Shown: positions 10,927 to 20,138, counted from the first letter of the stretch. The stretch: DNA of 59,722 bases from Bacteroidota bacterium (GCA_019695345.1 JAIBAE010000020.1:1-59722), one strand, 5' to 3'. Program-made: numbers and translations. Notes: generated by a model from the sequence alone, not told the origin.

Positions 10927-10990
10927 CGGCAATACATATCCATAGCTTCGTAAAAGTAAAGAATCAGAAAAAGTGTCCTGAAACTTCACC

Positions 10991-11221
10991 ATGCTAAACA
11001 CCTATGTTCGCAACCGAACAACGGAAACACATGCAATGAAACAACGAAACACCAAGCTCCTAAGCAAAGAAAATTTAGGATCGCTATACGATGACGAACA
11101 AATTTTACAGACTCCGGAACTCGACCGGGCAATACAGCACTTAGATGATATAAATCTGCTTGGCACTCCAACTATAAACAAGACGATACAATCATTCTTG
11201 GAATCACAAGACTCACAGTAA
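10991..11221 (+). CDS. Small protein of unknown function
   Basis: 76 codons from ATG 10991, or 61 from ATG 11036, which begins MKQRNTKLLSKENLG. It is hydrophilic, with no signal peptide and no cysteine. The central LYDDEQILQTPELDRAIQHL is acidic and probably helical. It ends 29 bp before a lipoprotein gene in the same direction and may be cotranscribed with it. I recognise no family. It could be a real small regulator-like protein or a chance reading frame; the operon-like spacing favours a gene. Confidence 0.5.
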   Translation: MLNTYVRNRTTETHAMKQRNTKLLSKENLGSLYDDEQILQTPELDRAIQHLDDINLLGTPTINKTIQSFLESQDSQ

Positions 11222-11249
11222 CTTTTACAAATTATTCAGGAGAGTATCT

Positions 11250-11759
11250 ATGAACCACATTACCCGAACCCTGTTTTTTTTAGCAGTAAGTTTTATACTA
11301 ATTCCATTCAGCGGATGCTCGGACGACGATGCGGTTGTTACACCTACACCAACTAACAATACAGAGGTAACATTTACCGTAAATGGCGGTGCATACTCTA
11401 ACAAATCGTTTACAATCCAAGGAAATAGTGCTGCGGTATACGACCCCAACGAAAAACTTACGGGAATCACCTTTGCTGGGAAAGAAGGAACAAAAAACAT
11501 CTCATGTACAATTGGCTGGGGCGGTACATCCACAGGAACACGCTCTTGGGGAACAAACAACCCACACGACTCTGCAAGTGTAGAATTTATGGACGACACA
11601 TATATCTACAGTTCGGAACAAGGAACATTAACAATTACCGAGTTTGGCTCCGTAGGCGGATATGTAAAAGGAACATTCTCAGGTTCATTCTCACTATTTC
11701 TCTCCGGGCAAACAGTTACAGTAACCAACGGAAAGTTTACGGCTAAAAGAATCATGTAG
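11250..11759 (+). CDS. Small secreted lipoprotein of unknown function
   Basis: 169 residues. Residues 1-22 form a lipoprotein signal peptide ending in FSGC, so Cys23 would be lipidated. A Thr/Pro/Asn linker follows (VVTPTPTNN), then a Gly/Ser/Thr-rich beta-strand domain from about residue 40. It should be anchored in the cell envelope. The AGGAG ribosome site 5-8 nt before the ATG fixes the start. Similar 'small beta lipoprotein' genes are common in Bacteroidota, but I cannot name this one. Its stop is followed after 18 bp by F1 copy 6. Confidence 0.8.
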   Translation: MNHITRTLFFLAVSFILIPFSGCSDDDAVVTPTPTNNTEVTFTVNGGAYSNKSFTIQGNSAAVYDPNEKLTGITFAGKEGTKNISCTIGWGGTSTGTRSWGTNNPHDSASVEFMDDTYIYSSEQGTLTITEFGSVGGYVKGTFSGSFSLFLSGQTVTVTNGKFTAKRIM

Positions 11760-11777
11760 TTACCATAAAATTAATAT

Positions 11778-11840
11778 GTTGCTATCGCAATCCGCACCGT
11801 GCCTTGCAGTAATGCAGGGCATTTGTTTATGCGTGAGAGA
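11778..11840 (+). repeat. F1 repeat copy 6
   Basis: TTGCTATCGCAATCCGCACC with arm CCGCA (11792-11796) and right arm TGCGT (one mismatch). An internal GCCTTGCAGTAATGCAGGGC hairpin sits at 11801-11820. The rest of 11841-12082 shows nothing recognisable. Confidence 0.7.
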
Positions 11841-12082
11841 ATAGTGACTAAGTAATACCGATTATCGCAATATAACTGGAAGAAGAAAAAACAATATAAC
11901 ACGAACAATAGAATATTTGGAGTTAAAGGCGTGGCAGTACAAGCTGTTTTATACCACTAATCTATTCCTTTTACCATATATCTACCATTAAACCACAAAC
12001 TATAGTTCATGGTAAAATTCAGTTAACCTTTTTCAGGGGTAGTTTATAGATCAACTTAAAACACATTGAATGTTCTTTTGCA

Positions 12083-12920
12083 GTGCTTGGCACTGTACAA
12101 CTTGCATCCCCAGCCGATGGGAAGAAATACTTACAAGTGTATGTACCTCTTACGTGGAGTGCCGTTGCCAATGCAGCAAAGTATCAAGTTCAACGTTCCA
12201 ACACAACTACCTTTGCAGTATTAACCGATAACCTTTTTGTAACAGCAACCAATACAACAATCAATGCACTATTCCCAAAAAACTACGCACTATTGGCGCG
12301 TACGTGCAATAAACAATACCGATACCGGCGCGTGGAGTGCAACGTGGAAGTTTACGATAGCACCAGAACTACTAACAAGCACAGCACTAATATCACCGCC
12401 AAACAAATCGCAGAATGTTGTTCCGGCAACAACGTTGCTATGGAGCGAAAAAGCCGACGCTGAATCATATCACGTAGAAGTAACTTCTAACGGTAAACCT
12501 GTTGCCGATACAGTAACAACATTAACATCGTGGAGCAGAGTATTTACAACCAACACATCGTATAACTGGCGTGTGCGTGCAATGAACCCCGCCGATAGCG
12601 GCGTATGGAGTGAAACATGGGAGTTCAATACCAACATTCCTGCATCGGTTACCGATGAACCCACAACCGATGCCAAGCTCTATCCTGTTCCCGCAGGCGA
12701 GCACTGCACCATAGAGTGGAATCAGCAACAAGCAGGCAACTGTAAAATTACTGTTACCGATATCCGCGGACGCGAAGTACTAAAAGTATTTGATGGTGCT
12801 ATCGCCGACGGCACCCAACGCAAAGATATTTCTACTACCGCGCTTCCTGCCGGAGAGTACGTTGTTCGTATCAACACCGCAAATCGTATAATACGATTAA
12901 AGATGATGATTGAACGATAG
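12083..12920 (+). pseudogene. Broken fibronectin-III / T9SS-cargo gene (5' truncated, frameshifted)
   Basis: Two reading frames together encode a fibronectin-III pair and a T9SS sorting tail. The first frame (GTG at 12083) reads VQLASPADGKKY...TINALFPK. The second takes over as THYWRVRAINNTDTGAWS, the natural continuation of the same domain. Removing one A from the AAAAAA run at 12277-12282 joins them. A second similar domain has SYNWRVRAMNPADSGVWSE. The tail has LYPVPAGE, DIRGREV and AGEYVVRI, typical of a type IX sorting domain. The upstream frame has no ATG and a stop 36 bp before the GTG, and no signal peptide, so the 5' end is lost. It is probably a decayed gene; a sequencing error could explain the frameshift but not the missing start. 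Confidence 0.7.
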
Positions 12921-12944
12921 CGTATCTATTATAACTTTAACACA

Positions 12945-12976
12945 AAGGGACGTGAGTTTTTCACGTCCCTTTTTTA
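12945..12976 (+). terminator. Intrinsic terminator
   Basis: AAGGGACGTGA (12945-12955) and TCACGTCCCTT (12961-12971) form an 11 bp perfect stem with a 5 nt loop, followed by a T run. It lies 25 bp past the stop of the broken fibronectin-III gene. Confidence 0.92.
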
Positions 12977-13079
12977 TTTTATCCTCCAATTATGTATTAC
13001 TTTCAACCCTGCAAGTGTGGACAGACGTGGTAAGAGTATACACTACGTTCAACTCTTACTGAGAATCAAGAGTCGGAAA

Positions 13080-14636
13080 CTACTTCTCATTTATTTTAAA
13101 CTTAAATAATTTAAAGCATCCATTCTCAGAACCAATACCCCAAACTATGTTGTTGCGGATATAGAAGGGTTGACAATCGTTTGGAAGTTGAATAGTTTGC
13201 TGAAAACCATTACTATATATCTGATGAATAAAAAACATAAGGAGTTTCTTATTTTGATTATCATTGATCAACCTCACCAGAGGAATATTAACTGTAGAAG
13301 TAACACTGTCAACCAAAATTCTATTCGTATTGGCCATGGTAACTTTAGTTTGCATATCCATAAACTCCTCCACGGGTGTGTCCTTATTATAACTCTTTGC
13401 TCTTTCTATCCACTTATAACTCCACATAGCTGAATCATATTTTATTTGTGTTGTGTTAAGTAAACTCCCACTGGAATTGTATGTAAATAAATTACGACCC
13501 AATGCGTACACAGCATAAATGTTGTTTCGATCATCATTTCCAAACAATATCCAATTATATGAACGTAGATTGGTGCTTTTGTAAAAAGGATCATTAACAC
13601 CAAAAGATTTTGTTATCTCACCATTTTGATTTATTAATAAAAACTGATCTTTATCCTTTGTTGTATCAAACATAAATTCTGGTCTCCAAATTTGCCTTGT
13701 CACAAATTGTGTGCTTTTAGATTGAAGAGGTACAGTATTAATTGAAGAAATAATTCTTGAGGTATCAACAACATAACTACGTTTATAAACAAGCGAGACA
13801 GTATCGTGGACATAATCAACCGCAAGTACGATTGGGTCGTTACTAGAAAAATCGTCGTCATTAATAAACAATACAGAAGTATTATTAAAAAAACCTTTTC
13901 CGCCAAGAGTTGGTGTAAAAAGCCGCACTCCTTTTACCTTTTCCTGTAAATTAATTGTTTTGATAAACGTGCCTAATGTGTCATAAAAATACAGTGCTTT
14001 ATTATTTAACAGAATACAAAACATTTTTTCTGTTGGTAAATATTCCATATATCGGGCGAACTCATTTTCAAGACATTCTTGACTTTGTTTTGTAAGTACT
14101 GAGCTATATATCAGTTGAGTTCTTCCTTTGGTACTGTTATTATGATTAGAATCATTCTTTGTAAGCAAATCTTGCCGAACCATAGAATCCAAAGTATTTA
14201 TTTTGAAGCTAGATTTACCAAGTACACCAATGTACCGAACTACCGCATCTTTATTTAAATAAAATAGTAGTCCTTCATTTTTTACACCATATAGTTTTTT
14301 ATAAGCACCAACCCTATCTTCTACTACTAATAAATCTTTATTTGATGTATCAATCATTGTACTCATTGACAAAGAGGAACTCATCTGTAAGAACATAACA
14401 GATTTAACGCCACTTGTAGCATATTTCTTAATAATACTATTAGCAGACATCATACATGTAAAACATGACTGTTCGCTTGCAAAGATTAGAATTTGTGGGG
14501 TGTTTGTGAAATATGGTGTTAGCGTATCTCCAACATGAATTGTTGTGTAGAAATCGTATTTATTTTGAGAATATGTATTAAAAACGATAATCGGAATTAT
14601 CATACAGCAAAGGTAAAATTTATTCAACATAGCCAT
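13080..14636 (-). CDS. Exported thioredoxin-like and beta-propeller protein
   Basis: 518 residues. An N-terminal signal/anchor segment spans residues 4-24 (ending NTYSQ). Next comes a thioredoxin-like domain: QILIFASEQSCFTCMMSAN places a CxxC pair at Cys58/Cys61 after a central strand, followed by the expected helix and VMFLQMS, LLVVEDRVGAYKKLYGV segments. From about residue 170 the chain is repetitive beta sequence with blade-like units (FYKSTNLRSYNWILFGNDDRNNIYAVYALG), consistent with a six-bladed propeller. This domain order occurs in Bacteroidota exported proteins of unknown role. The ATG at 14630 is an alternative start. The gene is AT-rich compared with its neighbours and is the third gene after two cysteine-patterned secreted proteins. 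Confidence 0.75.
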   Translation of the reverse strand: MAMLNKFYLCCMIIPIIVFNTYSQNKYDFYTTIHVGDTLTPYFTNTPQILIFASEQSCFTCMMSANSIIKKYATSGVKSVMFLQMSSSLSMSTMIDTSNKDLLVVEDRVGAYKKLYGVKNEGLLFYLNKDAVVRYIGVLGKSSFKINTLDSMVRQDLLTKNDSNHNNSTKGRTQLIYSSVLTKQSQECLENEFARYMEYLPTEKMFCILLNNKALYFYDTLGTFIKTINLQEKVKGVRLFTPTLGGKGFFNNTSVLFINDDDFSSNDPIVLAVDYVHDTVSLVYKRSYVVDTSRIISSINTVPLQSKSTQFVTRQIWRPEFMFDTTKDKDQFLLINQNGEITKSFGVNDPFYKSTNLRSYNWILFGNDDRNNIYAVYALGRNLFTYNSSGSLLNTTQIKYDSAMWSYKWIERAKSYNKDTPVEEFMDMQTKVTMANTNRILVDSVTSTVNIPLVRLINDNQNKKLLMFFIHQIYSNGFQQTIQLPNDCQPFYIRNNIVWGIGSENGCFKLFKFKINEK

Positions 14637-14658
14637 TCAACTAATGTGACATAATAAC

Positions 14659-14688
14659 GGAGGTAAGCAATTACAACAACTTACCCCC
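14659..14688 (-). other. Intercistronic hairpin between secreted-protein and propeller genes
   Basis: GGAGGTAAG (14659-14667) pairs with CTTACCCCC (14680-14688) through one wobble pair. No T run follows on the minus strand, so it could be a processing or attenuation site rather than a full terminator. Confidence 0.5.
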
Positions 14689-14704
14689 GAATTGATTAAG
14701 TGGA

Positions 14705-15163
14705 TTATTGTACAGGCGGTACATAAATTGTAAATGAACCGTCAGAATTAACCGTAGCATTTGCCATATCAAGTGTAACACTTATGTATTCGGTATTTGA
14801 TTCAGCAGATAGTATTTCAAGTGAATATTCGTGCTGTAAAAATGCAAACCCAGTAACACTACCTGTAGCAGTATTAAGTGTATTTGTGTTAAGAAAAGAA
14901 ACAGCTTGTATTGCATCAGCACCAGATGTTAGAATCCACCCACCATTTGGAGCTGATGTAGCAACCAAGTGACAAGGTTCTTCATCTTTCCATGTAATTT
15001 CTGACCTACAGTCATATCCACCAGGTGGACATGGGTTATAGGGATTGCCAGTCCATGCTCGATAACCTTGCCCTGGACACTCTTTTGTAAACTTAACTTC
15101 CCAGTAAGAAAATGCTGGCGATGTAATTAGTAATGTTAAAAATAAAACAGCAAAGTATTTCAT
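14705..15163 (-). CDS. Secreted cysteine-patterned protein B (paralog of 15207-15647)
   Basis: 152 residues. The signal peptide is residues 1-19 (MKYFAVLFLTLL...PAFS). The mature N-terminus has Cys29, Cys45, Cys52 and Cys64 in the pattern C-PGQG-R-W-G-P-NP-C-G-C-EIT. This aligns with Cys28, Cys45 and Cys53 of the upstream gene. The C-terminal halves are also related: GGWILTSG / GGWVLTGT, ISVTLDMANATVNSDGSFTIYVPP / LIGVTLDMAGVSVNSNGSFSIYIPP (fragments). It lacks a T9SS tail, so it is probably periplasmic or released by another route. No named family recognised. It is the second gene of a three-gene unit ending with the thioredoxin-like propeller gene. Confidence 0.8.
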   Translation of the reverse strand: MKYFAVLFLTLLITSPAFSYWEVKFTKECPGQGYRAWTGNPYNPCPPGGYDCRSEITWKDEEPCHLVATSAPNGGWILTSGADAIQAVSFLNTNTLNTATGSVTGFAFLQHEYSLEILSAESNTEYISVTLDMANATVNSDGSFTIYVPPVQ

Positions 15164-15206
15164 ATTATTCTCCTAAGTTTAATAAAATCGTTAATCAAAT
15201 TGGGAC

Positions 15207-15647
15207 TCAGTTTATTGGTGGTATATATATACTAAAGGAACCATTACTATTTACACTAACCCCAGCCATATCTAGCGTGACTCCTATCAATTCCGGATAG
15301 TTTATAGAACCATCTATAGTTAGGTTATACTCACCTTGAGTAAAGGTAAATCCTTGTGAATAATCAAATGTGTAAGTTTGATTATTATGCGACAATCCAA
15401 TCCCTGTAATTGTACCTGTAAGCACCCAGCCACCTCCTGTAAATGGTGTTACTGTGGATGTACTTGAATAAGATGTTATTTCAGCAAGGCAATCCTTGAT
15501 TACACCAACGTCACATTTTGGATTCTGAGGAGATCCAACCCAATCTCTTTCTCCTGTACCTGCACAAACTTGTTTTAGTGTTATTGTTTCAGCATTAGCT
15601 ATACAAATACTAAACAAACATGCTAATATCAACAAAGTAGCTTTCAT
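15207..15647 (-). CDS. Secreted cysteine-patterned protein A
   Basis: 146 residues with a signal peptide (residues 1-19, ending IANA). Mature Cys28, Cys45 and Cys53 match the pattern of the next gene, and the last 25 residues end SFSIYIPPIN where the paralog ends SFTIYVPPVQ. The two are therefore a tandem duplication that has diverged. The gap to the paralog is 43 bp on the same strand, and a ribosome-site-like AAGT/GGAGAA stretch precedes each. The function is unknown. The conserved cysteines next to a CxxC protein suggest disulfide handling or a substrate relationship, which is inference. Confidence 0.8.
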   Translation of the reverse strand: MKATLLILACLFSICIANAETITLKQVCAGTGERDWVGSPQNPKCDVGVIKDCLAEITSYSSTSTVTPFTGGGWVLTGTITGIGLSHNNQTYTFDYSQGFTFTQGEYNLTIDGSINYPELIGVTLDMAGVSVNSNGSFSIYIPPIN

Positions 15648-15882
15648 ATTTTCAAGTATTAGTTATAAAACATAAATAGTTATTTCACATGATTCTCTCA
15701 TGCGGGAGCGAGAAAAGTTTTGTAATTTCCGAGACATCCTCCGTCATAGTATAACATGCAGTATCAGGGCGTATCGCTTTGTACCGTGCAAAGTGTAAGG
15801 CGGTACGCCTGCTGTGTGTTTGTATTGCAATACAACTACGCCAAACTTAAATGCAAATTTTATAGTACGCAATAACCAAAAA

Positions 15883-15914
15883 TCGTACTCATTCTCGTAC
15901 TTATTCTCGTACTA
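15883..15914. repeat. Short tandem repeat, 12-nt unit, about 2.5 copies
   Basis: TCGTACTCATTC, TCGTACTTATTC and TCGTACT in direct succession, ending at the stop codon of the AraC-like gene. The rest of 15648-15911 holds only a GTACCG/CGGTAC inverted repeat near 15780-15810. Confidence 0.6.
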
Positions 15915-16223
15915 CAACAGGACAATATCGTTGCAGTGTTCCTGTAATGCCTTTTTGTATGTGCGGATATTAACATAGCCAACCATGCGGCATGTAAATT
16001 TTTTTTCGCCAAGTGTTGCGCGTAATTCAACTGCTTTTTTGATACGAAAGCAATGTATCAACTTGGCGGTTGTTTTGCCATAGTTTGCCACACAAACCCT
16101 GCATAAATGGCTTTCGGATATACCAAGTATTTCTGCAAGCTGCGTGGCAGTTAGTTGTATATATGCATAATGTTCTTCCAAAGCATTCATAATATCATTG
16201 TGCTCATGTCTGGGTGGTTTCAT
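15912..16223 (-). CDS. Small AraC-like HTH protein
   Basis: 103 residues forming essentially one AraC-type DNA-binding domain. ATQLAEILGISESHLCRVC is the first helix-turn-helix (about 27-46), followed by FRIKKAVELRATLGEK, the linker helix typical of AraC/XylS proteins. The second helix-turn-helix is degenerate: MVGYVNIRTYKKALQEH replaces the usual GFxSxSYFxRxFKK. No ligand-binding or dimerisation domain is present. It may be a stand-alone regulator or a trimmed derivative of a larger one. It is divergent from the DUF2127-like gene and might regulate itself; targets are unknown. Confidence 0.75.
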   Translation of the reverse strand: MKPPRHEHNDIMNALEEHYAYIQLTATQLAEILGISESHLCRVCVANYGKTTAKLIHCFRIKKAVELRATLGEKKFTCRMVGYVNIRTYKKALQEHCNDIVLL

Positions 16224-16356
16224 GGGAAATCCTTTATCAGAAATACTGTAATTCGTTAAAGAGTACCAAACTGTTTTAGCCGTATAAAATTTACTACCCG
16301 CTTAACAGGTGGCGAAGTATCGGAAGAATATCGGAGTATTTTGTGTGATAAGGGTT

Positions 16357-16376
16357 GAGAGAGAGAGAGAGAGAGA
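16357..16376. repeat. (GA)10 microsatellite
   Basis: Ten GA units upstream of the AraC-like gene, in a 426 bp gene-free region. That region also contains the direct repeat TGTGGTATAA (16404-16428) and F1 copy 7. Confidence 0.9.
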
Positions 16377-16556
16377 CCCGCGCCGACGCTGTACCCGCCC
16401 GCCTTGTGGTATAATTATGTGGTATAAGGGATTCAAGTGATTCATGGGATGCAAAGAATAGTTGTTAAAGGCAACTGATTGCTATTTACGAAGAAATAAA
16501 TTCATGAGCAAAGATAAAATCTTTCACGATAACCATTGTTTACTTGCAGGACTCTT

Positions 16557-16617
16557 CTTTCCGGCAGTTGGTTGGTTATTTTAGTACGCAACAATTGGTG
16601 CCGCTTTGCGTTAGCAG
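16557..16617 (-). repeat. F1 repeat copy 7
   Basis: Right end CTTTCCGGCAG (arm 16562-16566), left end TGCCGCTTTGCGTTAGCAG (arm 16599-16603). An upstream in-frame start would translate this repeat; the true start of the next gene is at 16650. Confidence 0.75.
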
Positions 16618-16649
16618 AAAAAAACCTTTGTTGTATAACTTACACCTGT

Positions 16650-17132
16650 ATGAAAAAATTTACCGAACGCCAATACTTACATTTTATAGCATTAACCAAA
16701 GTTGCAAAAGGCACATTGCTGTTGTTTATTGGTGTCTCGCTGTTGTTTTTAGATTGGCGAGAAGAAGTGCTGAATGCAATTATTATGTGGACTGATGAAG
16801 AAGTTATGCTTGTGCATAGTAAGATTGTATTGTGGTTACTTGCGAAGCTACAGGTAATGCTGGAAGAAACGCATTTCCGCACAACGGGCTATGCAGCATT
16901 AGCGTATTCGGTGTTGCTATTTACCGAAGGCATTGGTGTTTGGAAACAACAACGATGGGCTGAATGGCTGATGGTTATTGGCACCGGCTCGCTTATTCCG
17001 TTTGAGTTGTATCACTTTTGGCATAAACCGAGCATTTTTAAAGTGTGTATTATAGTTCTGAATTCCTTTATTGTGTGGTATTTGATTCAAACACTTCGCC
17101 GCAAACACAACAATGCCGAAGAACATAACTAA
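16650..17132 (+). CDS. DUF2127-like membrane protein
   Basis: 160 residues from ATG 16650 (MKKFTERQYLHFIALTKVAKG). There are four probable membrane segments: residues about 13-31, 73-92 (weak), 98-118 and 130-150. The KVAKGTLLLFIGVSLL opening, the ERWAEWL-like segment (QQRWAEWLMVIGTGSLIPFELY) and the final helix fit the DUF2127 family of small integral membrane proteins, whose role is not established. An earlier in-frame start at 16536 would translate F1 copy 7 and is rejected. The gene ends 84 bp before a T9SS cargo gene and may be independent of it. Confidence 0.75.
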   Translation: MKKFTERQYLHFIALTKVAKGTLLLFIGVSLLFLDWREEVLNAIIMWTDEEVMLVHSKIVLWLLAKLQVMLEETHFRTTGYAALAYSVLLFTEGIGVWKQQRWAEWLMVIGTGSLIPFELYHFWHKPSIFKVCIIVLNSFIVWYLIQTLRRKHNNAEEHN

Positions 17133-17216
17133 ATCACAGTATATGTAATTGTCCTTTGCTTCTCCGGTCTTTTTGTGGAAATTGCTTGTGTACAAAACAC
17201 TTTAATGGAGTTACAC

Positions 17217-20138
17217 ATGTATTTCCGCATACTTCTTTGCTTGTTATTTGCAAGCATTGCCGCACACCCGCAAGACCGTTCTACATACCGTTGGTATTTT
17301 CATATTGGACTTGGTATAAACTTTAATACCGCCCCACCCTCGATTCTAAGTGGCGGACAGACCGTAAATACAGGTCACGGCGAAGGAACTTCAGTAGCGT
17401 GTGATTCTGCAACAGGCAATTTACTATTCTATTCTGATGGCAATACAATATGGAATAGAAATCATGCGGTAATGGCAAGTAATATTCATCCTCAAAGTGT
17501 TTCAAGCACACAGGCTGTACTGATAATACGCCAGCCCGGTTCTCAAACATTATATCATCTGTTTACTACTGCGGGTTTAGGGAGAACACCCGGTGCGCGA
17601 CATATAGTAGTTGACATGGCTCTTAACGGTGGATTAGGTGATGTTGTATCAAACACTCAAATTATCCTAAACACAGTTTGCGAGAAACTAACTGCAGTCC
17701 GTGCCTGTAACGGTATAGATTACTGGGTGATATTCCGTAGATACGATGTTGCAGAATTTCATGCATTTGGGTTAACACAATCCGGCTTTAATACTACTCC
17801 TGTTGTTTCTAACAGTGGTAAATCATTTAGCGTTACGGCATTATCACGTGGCGAAATGAAATTTTCGCCAAATGGACGTTTACTTGGATGCGTTAATGAA
17901 AACGACGATGTTGAACTCTATGATTTCAATAATGCAACTGGTACTATTACAAACAGACGAGTTCTTGGTACAGGACAGTTCCGTTACGGATTAACATTCT
18001 CGCCCAACAGCCGTTGGTTATATGTTGATGATGGCTGGTCTGTTGGGAACAACATTTTCCGTTACGATGTAACTGCACCAAACATAGCTGCTACAATGCA
18101 AACGTTATTTACTACAAGTGGCGGTTGTTGTTTTATGGAGTTAGCTCCCGATGGTAACATCTACATTGCCCGAAACGGACGTAACTTCATTTCAACCATT
18201 TCAAATCCGGATGCTGTTACTCCAACATTTACAGACCAAGCGATAACCTTCAGCGCAAACATGCAATGGGGTTTGCCAAACTTTCCGCAAGATTTATTCA
18301 TCCCCGATTTTGCCGGACCTGATGTATTAGCATGCCCTAATCAACCTGTCCAGATTGGCATTGCTCCGGTTGCAGGATACACCTATTTATGGACTCCGGC
18401 AAATGCACTGAACAACGCAACCTTGCCACAGCCACTTGCAACAGTTACACAAAAAACTACATTTACCGTTACAGCAACCGATGCCAACGGATGTAGTATA
18501 ATACGAGACATGGTAGTTGATGTTCGCCCACGGCCAACTATAACGGCAGCAGCTTCAAAGCAAACAATCTGCCCCGGGGAATCTACAACGTTATCGGCTA
18601 CACTTCCCGGTGCCACATCGTTTACATGGCGGCCCGGAAACATAAACGGTAGTTCTGCAATTGTTACGCCATTGGGCACAACAACATACCGCGTTACAAT
18701 AGTAGATGCCAACGGATGTACGTGGCAGGATAGCACTACAATTACCGTACGTAACCGACCTAATGTTTCTGTGCAAACATCTCCGCCAATAATAAACGGT
18801 TTTGCAACTATCTGCGCCGGACAAAGTGTTTTAATGTCTGCAATTCCGGGGTTAAGTAGTTACCAATGGAGTTCTGGAGAGACCACATCTTCCATCTCTG
18901 TAACAACCGCAGGAAGATATATTGTACAAGGTACCGATGCTAACGGGTGTATTAACTGGGATACCGTTAATGTAGCGGTAAATCCACTGCCAAATGCTAA
19001 TGCAGGAAACGATACAAGTGTCTGCGCACTAACAACACTTCAACTACGTGCTACAGGCGGAACATCATACCTTTGGACTGCACTTAACAGTGCCCCGCAA
19101 CTCAACCGTAACGGTAGTGCATCGCCAACACTCAACACTCCGCAAAGTGGAACCTTTACATACGTTGTAGATGTTACCGACGCTAACGGATGCAGCAAGA
19201 AAGATTCTATTGCTATAACAGTACATGCGTTACCAAGTGCTGTCATCTCGCCTGTATTTTCCGATACAACTATTTGTAGTTGTTCTATGCTAACGCTGTC
19301 GGCACCAAGCGCACAGAGTTACCAATGGTACCGCAACGTGCCGAACAACATCATCAGCACAAACCAAACGGTTACCGTGAGTGATAGTGGAACATACTAT
19401 GTACGTGTTACCGATAACAACGGTTGTTCAAATCTCTCATTTGGTTCAACAGTACACCTTCGCATACCGCAAGCGCAGTTTATCATTCAAATCCCCGACT
19501 CGGCGGTAGTAGGCGAAACCGTAACAATCAACATAAACAACACAGGAACAGATTTAACTGCCTGCGGTGTGGACTCCGCAATAGTTCACCTAACAATGAA
19601 CAGACATCCATTGGCACCATTTAACTCATCGCCCGGCGGTACCGTTACCGGCGACATTCGGAAACTATCGCTACCTATTAAAGTAACATCCAGCGGTACT
19701 ACTGCATCGCTCACATACATAACAACGCTTGGTGCAACCGATGTAACACCAATTATTATCGACTCTATAGAATGGAAGAATTGTGCAGCAATGTACACCG
19801 TAACTCAGGATACGTTCCGTGTTGCCGGAATCTGCTATGCCCGTGGAGTAAAACGCTTATACAACGAAGGTGCAGTTGTAACTATGCTTGTGCAACCTAA
19901 CCCTGTAGGTACAACCTCTACGGTACAAATAGAATCCAATGCCGTAGTTGAACAATGTACCGTAAAAATTGTAGATGTACTTGGCAGAACTCTCGATGTC
20001 CTTTACAAAGGTGATATACTCCAAGGTGTCAATCAAGTAACACTACAACCCAATCAACTACCCGATGGCATCTACGCAATTGTGTTACAAACTCCAACAA
20101 ACGAAACACTCACAACAATAATAGAGGTGCGTAAATGA
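17217..20138 (+). CDS. Large T9SS-secreted adhesin-like protein with propeller and Ig/PKD-like repeats
   Basis: 973 residues from ATG 17217 (GGAG 6 nt upstream; in-frame ATGs at 17175 and 17205 give no signal peptide). Signal peptide is residues 1-18. Residues about 20-370 form a propeller-like domain seen in Bacteroidota surface proteins (GEGTSVACDSATGNLLFYSD, GLTFSPNSRWLYV). Four or five Ig/PKD-like modules follow, each with a TDANGC motif (TVTATDANGCS, TIVDANGCTW, GTDANGCINW, VTDANGCSKK, VTDNNGCS). The tail (VQPNPVG, DVLGRTL, LPDGIYAIVL) is a type IX sorting domain. It should be exported across the outer membrane and anchored to the surface. Its stop overlaps the start of the OmpA-like gene by 4 bp, so the two are translationally coupled. 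Confidence 0.9.
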   Translation: MYFRILLCLLFASIAAHPQDRSTYRWYFHIGLGINFNTAPPSILSGGQTVNTGHGEGTSVACDSATGNLLFYSDGNTIWNRNHAVMASNIHPQSVSSTQAVLIIRQPGSQTLYHLFTTAGLGRTPGARHIVVDMALNGGLGDVVSNTQIILNTVCEKLTAVRACNGIDYWVIFRRYDVAEFHAFGLTQSGFNTTPVVSNSGKSFSVTALSRGEMKFSPNGRLLGCVNENDDVELYDFNNATGTITNRRVLGTGQFRYGLTFSPNSRWLYVDDGWSVGNNIFRYDVTAPNIAATMQTLFTTSGGCCFMELAPDGNIYIARNGRNFISTISNPDAVTPTFTDQAITFSANMQWGLPNFPQDLFIPDFAGPDVLACPNQPVQIGIAPVAGYTYLWTPANALNNATLPQPLATVTQKTTFTVTATDANGCSIIRDMVVDVRPRPTITAAASKQTICPGESTTLSATLPGATSFTWRPGNINGSSAIVTPLGTTTYRVTIVDANGCTWQDSTTITVRNRPNVSVQTSPPIINGFATICAGQSVLMSAIPGLSSYQWSSGETTSSISVTTAGRYIVQGTDANGCINWDTVNVAVNPLPNANAGNDTSVCALTTLQLRATGGTSYLWTALNSAPQLNRNGSASPTLNTPQSGTFTYVVDVTDANGCSKKDSIAITVHALPSAVISPVFSDTTICSCSMLTLSAPSAQSYQWYRNVPNNIISTNQTVTVSDSGTYYVRVTDNNGCSNLSFGSTVHLRIPQAQFIIQIPDSAVVGETVTININNTGTDLTACGVDSAIVHLTMNRHPLAPFNSSPGGTVTGDIRKLSLPIKVTSSGTTASLTYITTLGATDVTPIIIDSIEWKNCAAMYTVTQDTFRVAGICYARGVKRLYNEGAVVTMLVQPNPVGTTSTVQIESNAVVEQCTVKIVDVLGRTLDVLYKGDILQGVNQVTLQPNQLPDGIYAIVLQTPTNETLTTIIEVRK

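Noticed and set aside
12275-12284. Programmed -1 ribosomal frameshift at A AAA AAC in the fibronectin-III gene
   Set aside because: The heptamer fits a -1 site in the first frame, but the continuation needs a +1 shift, so it does not restore the domain.
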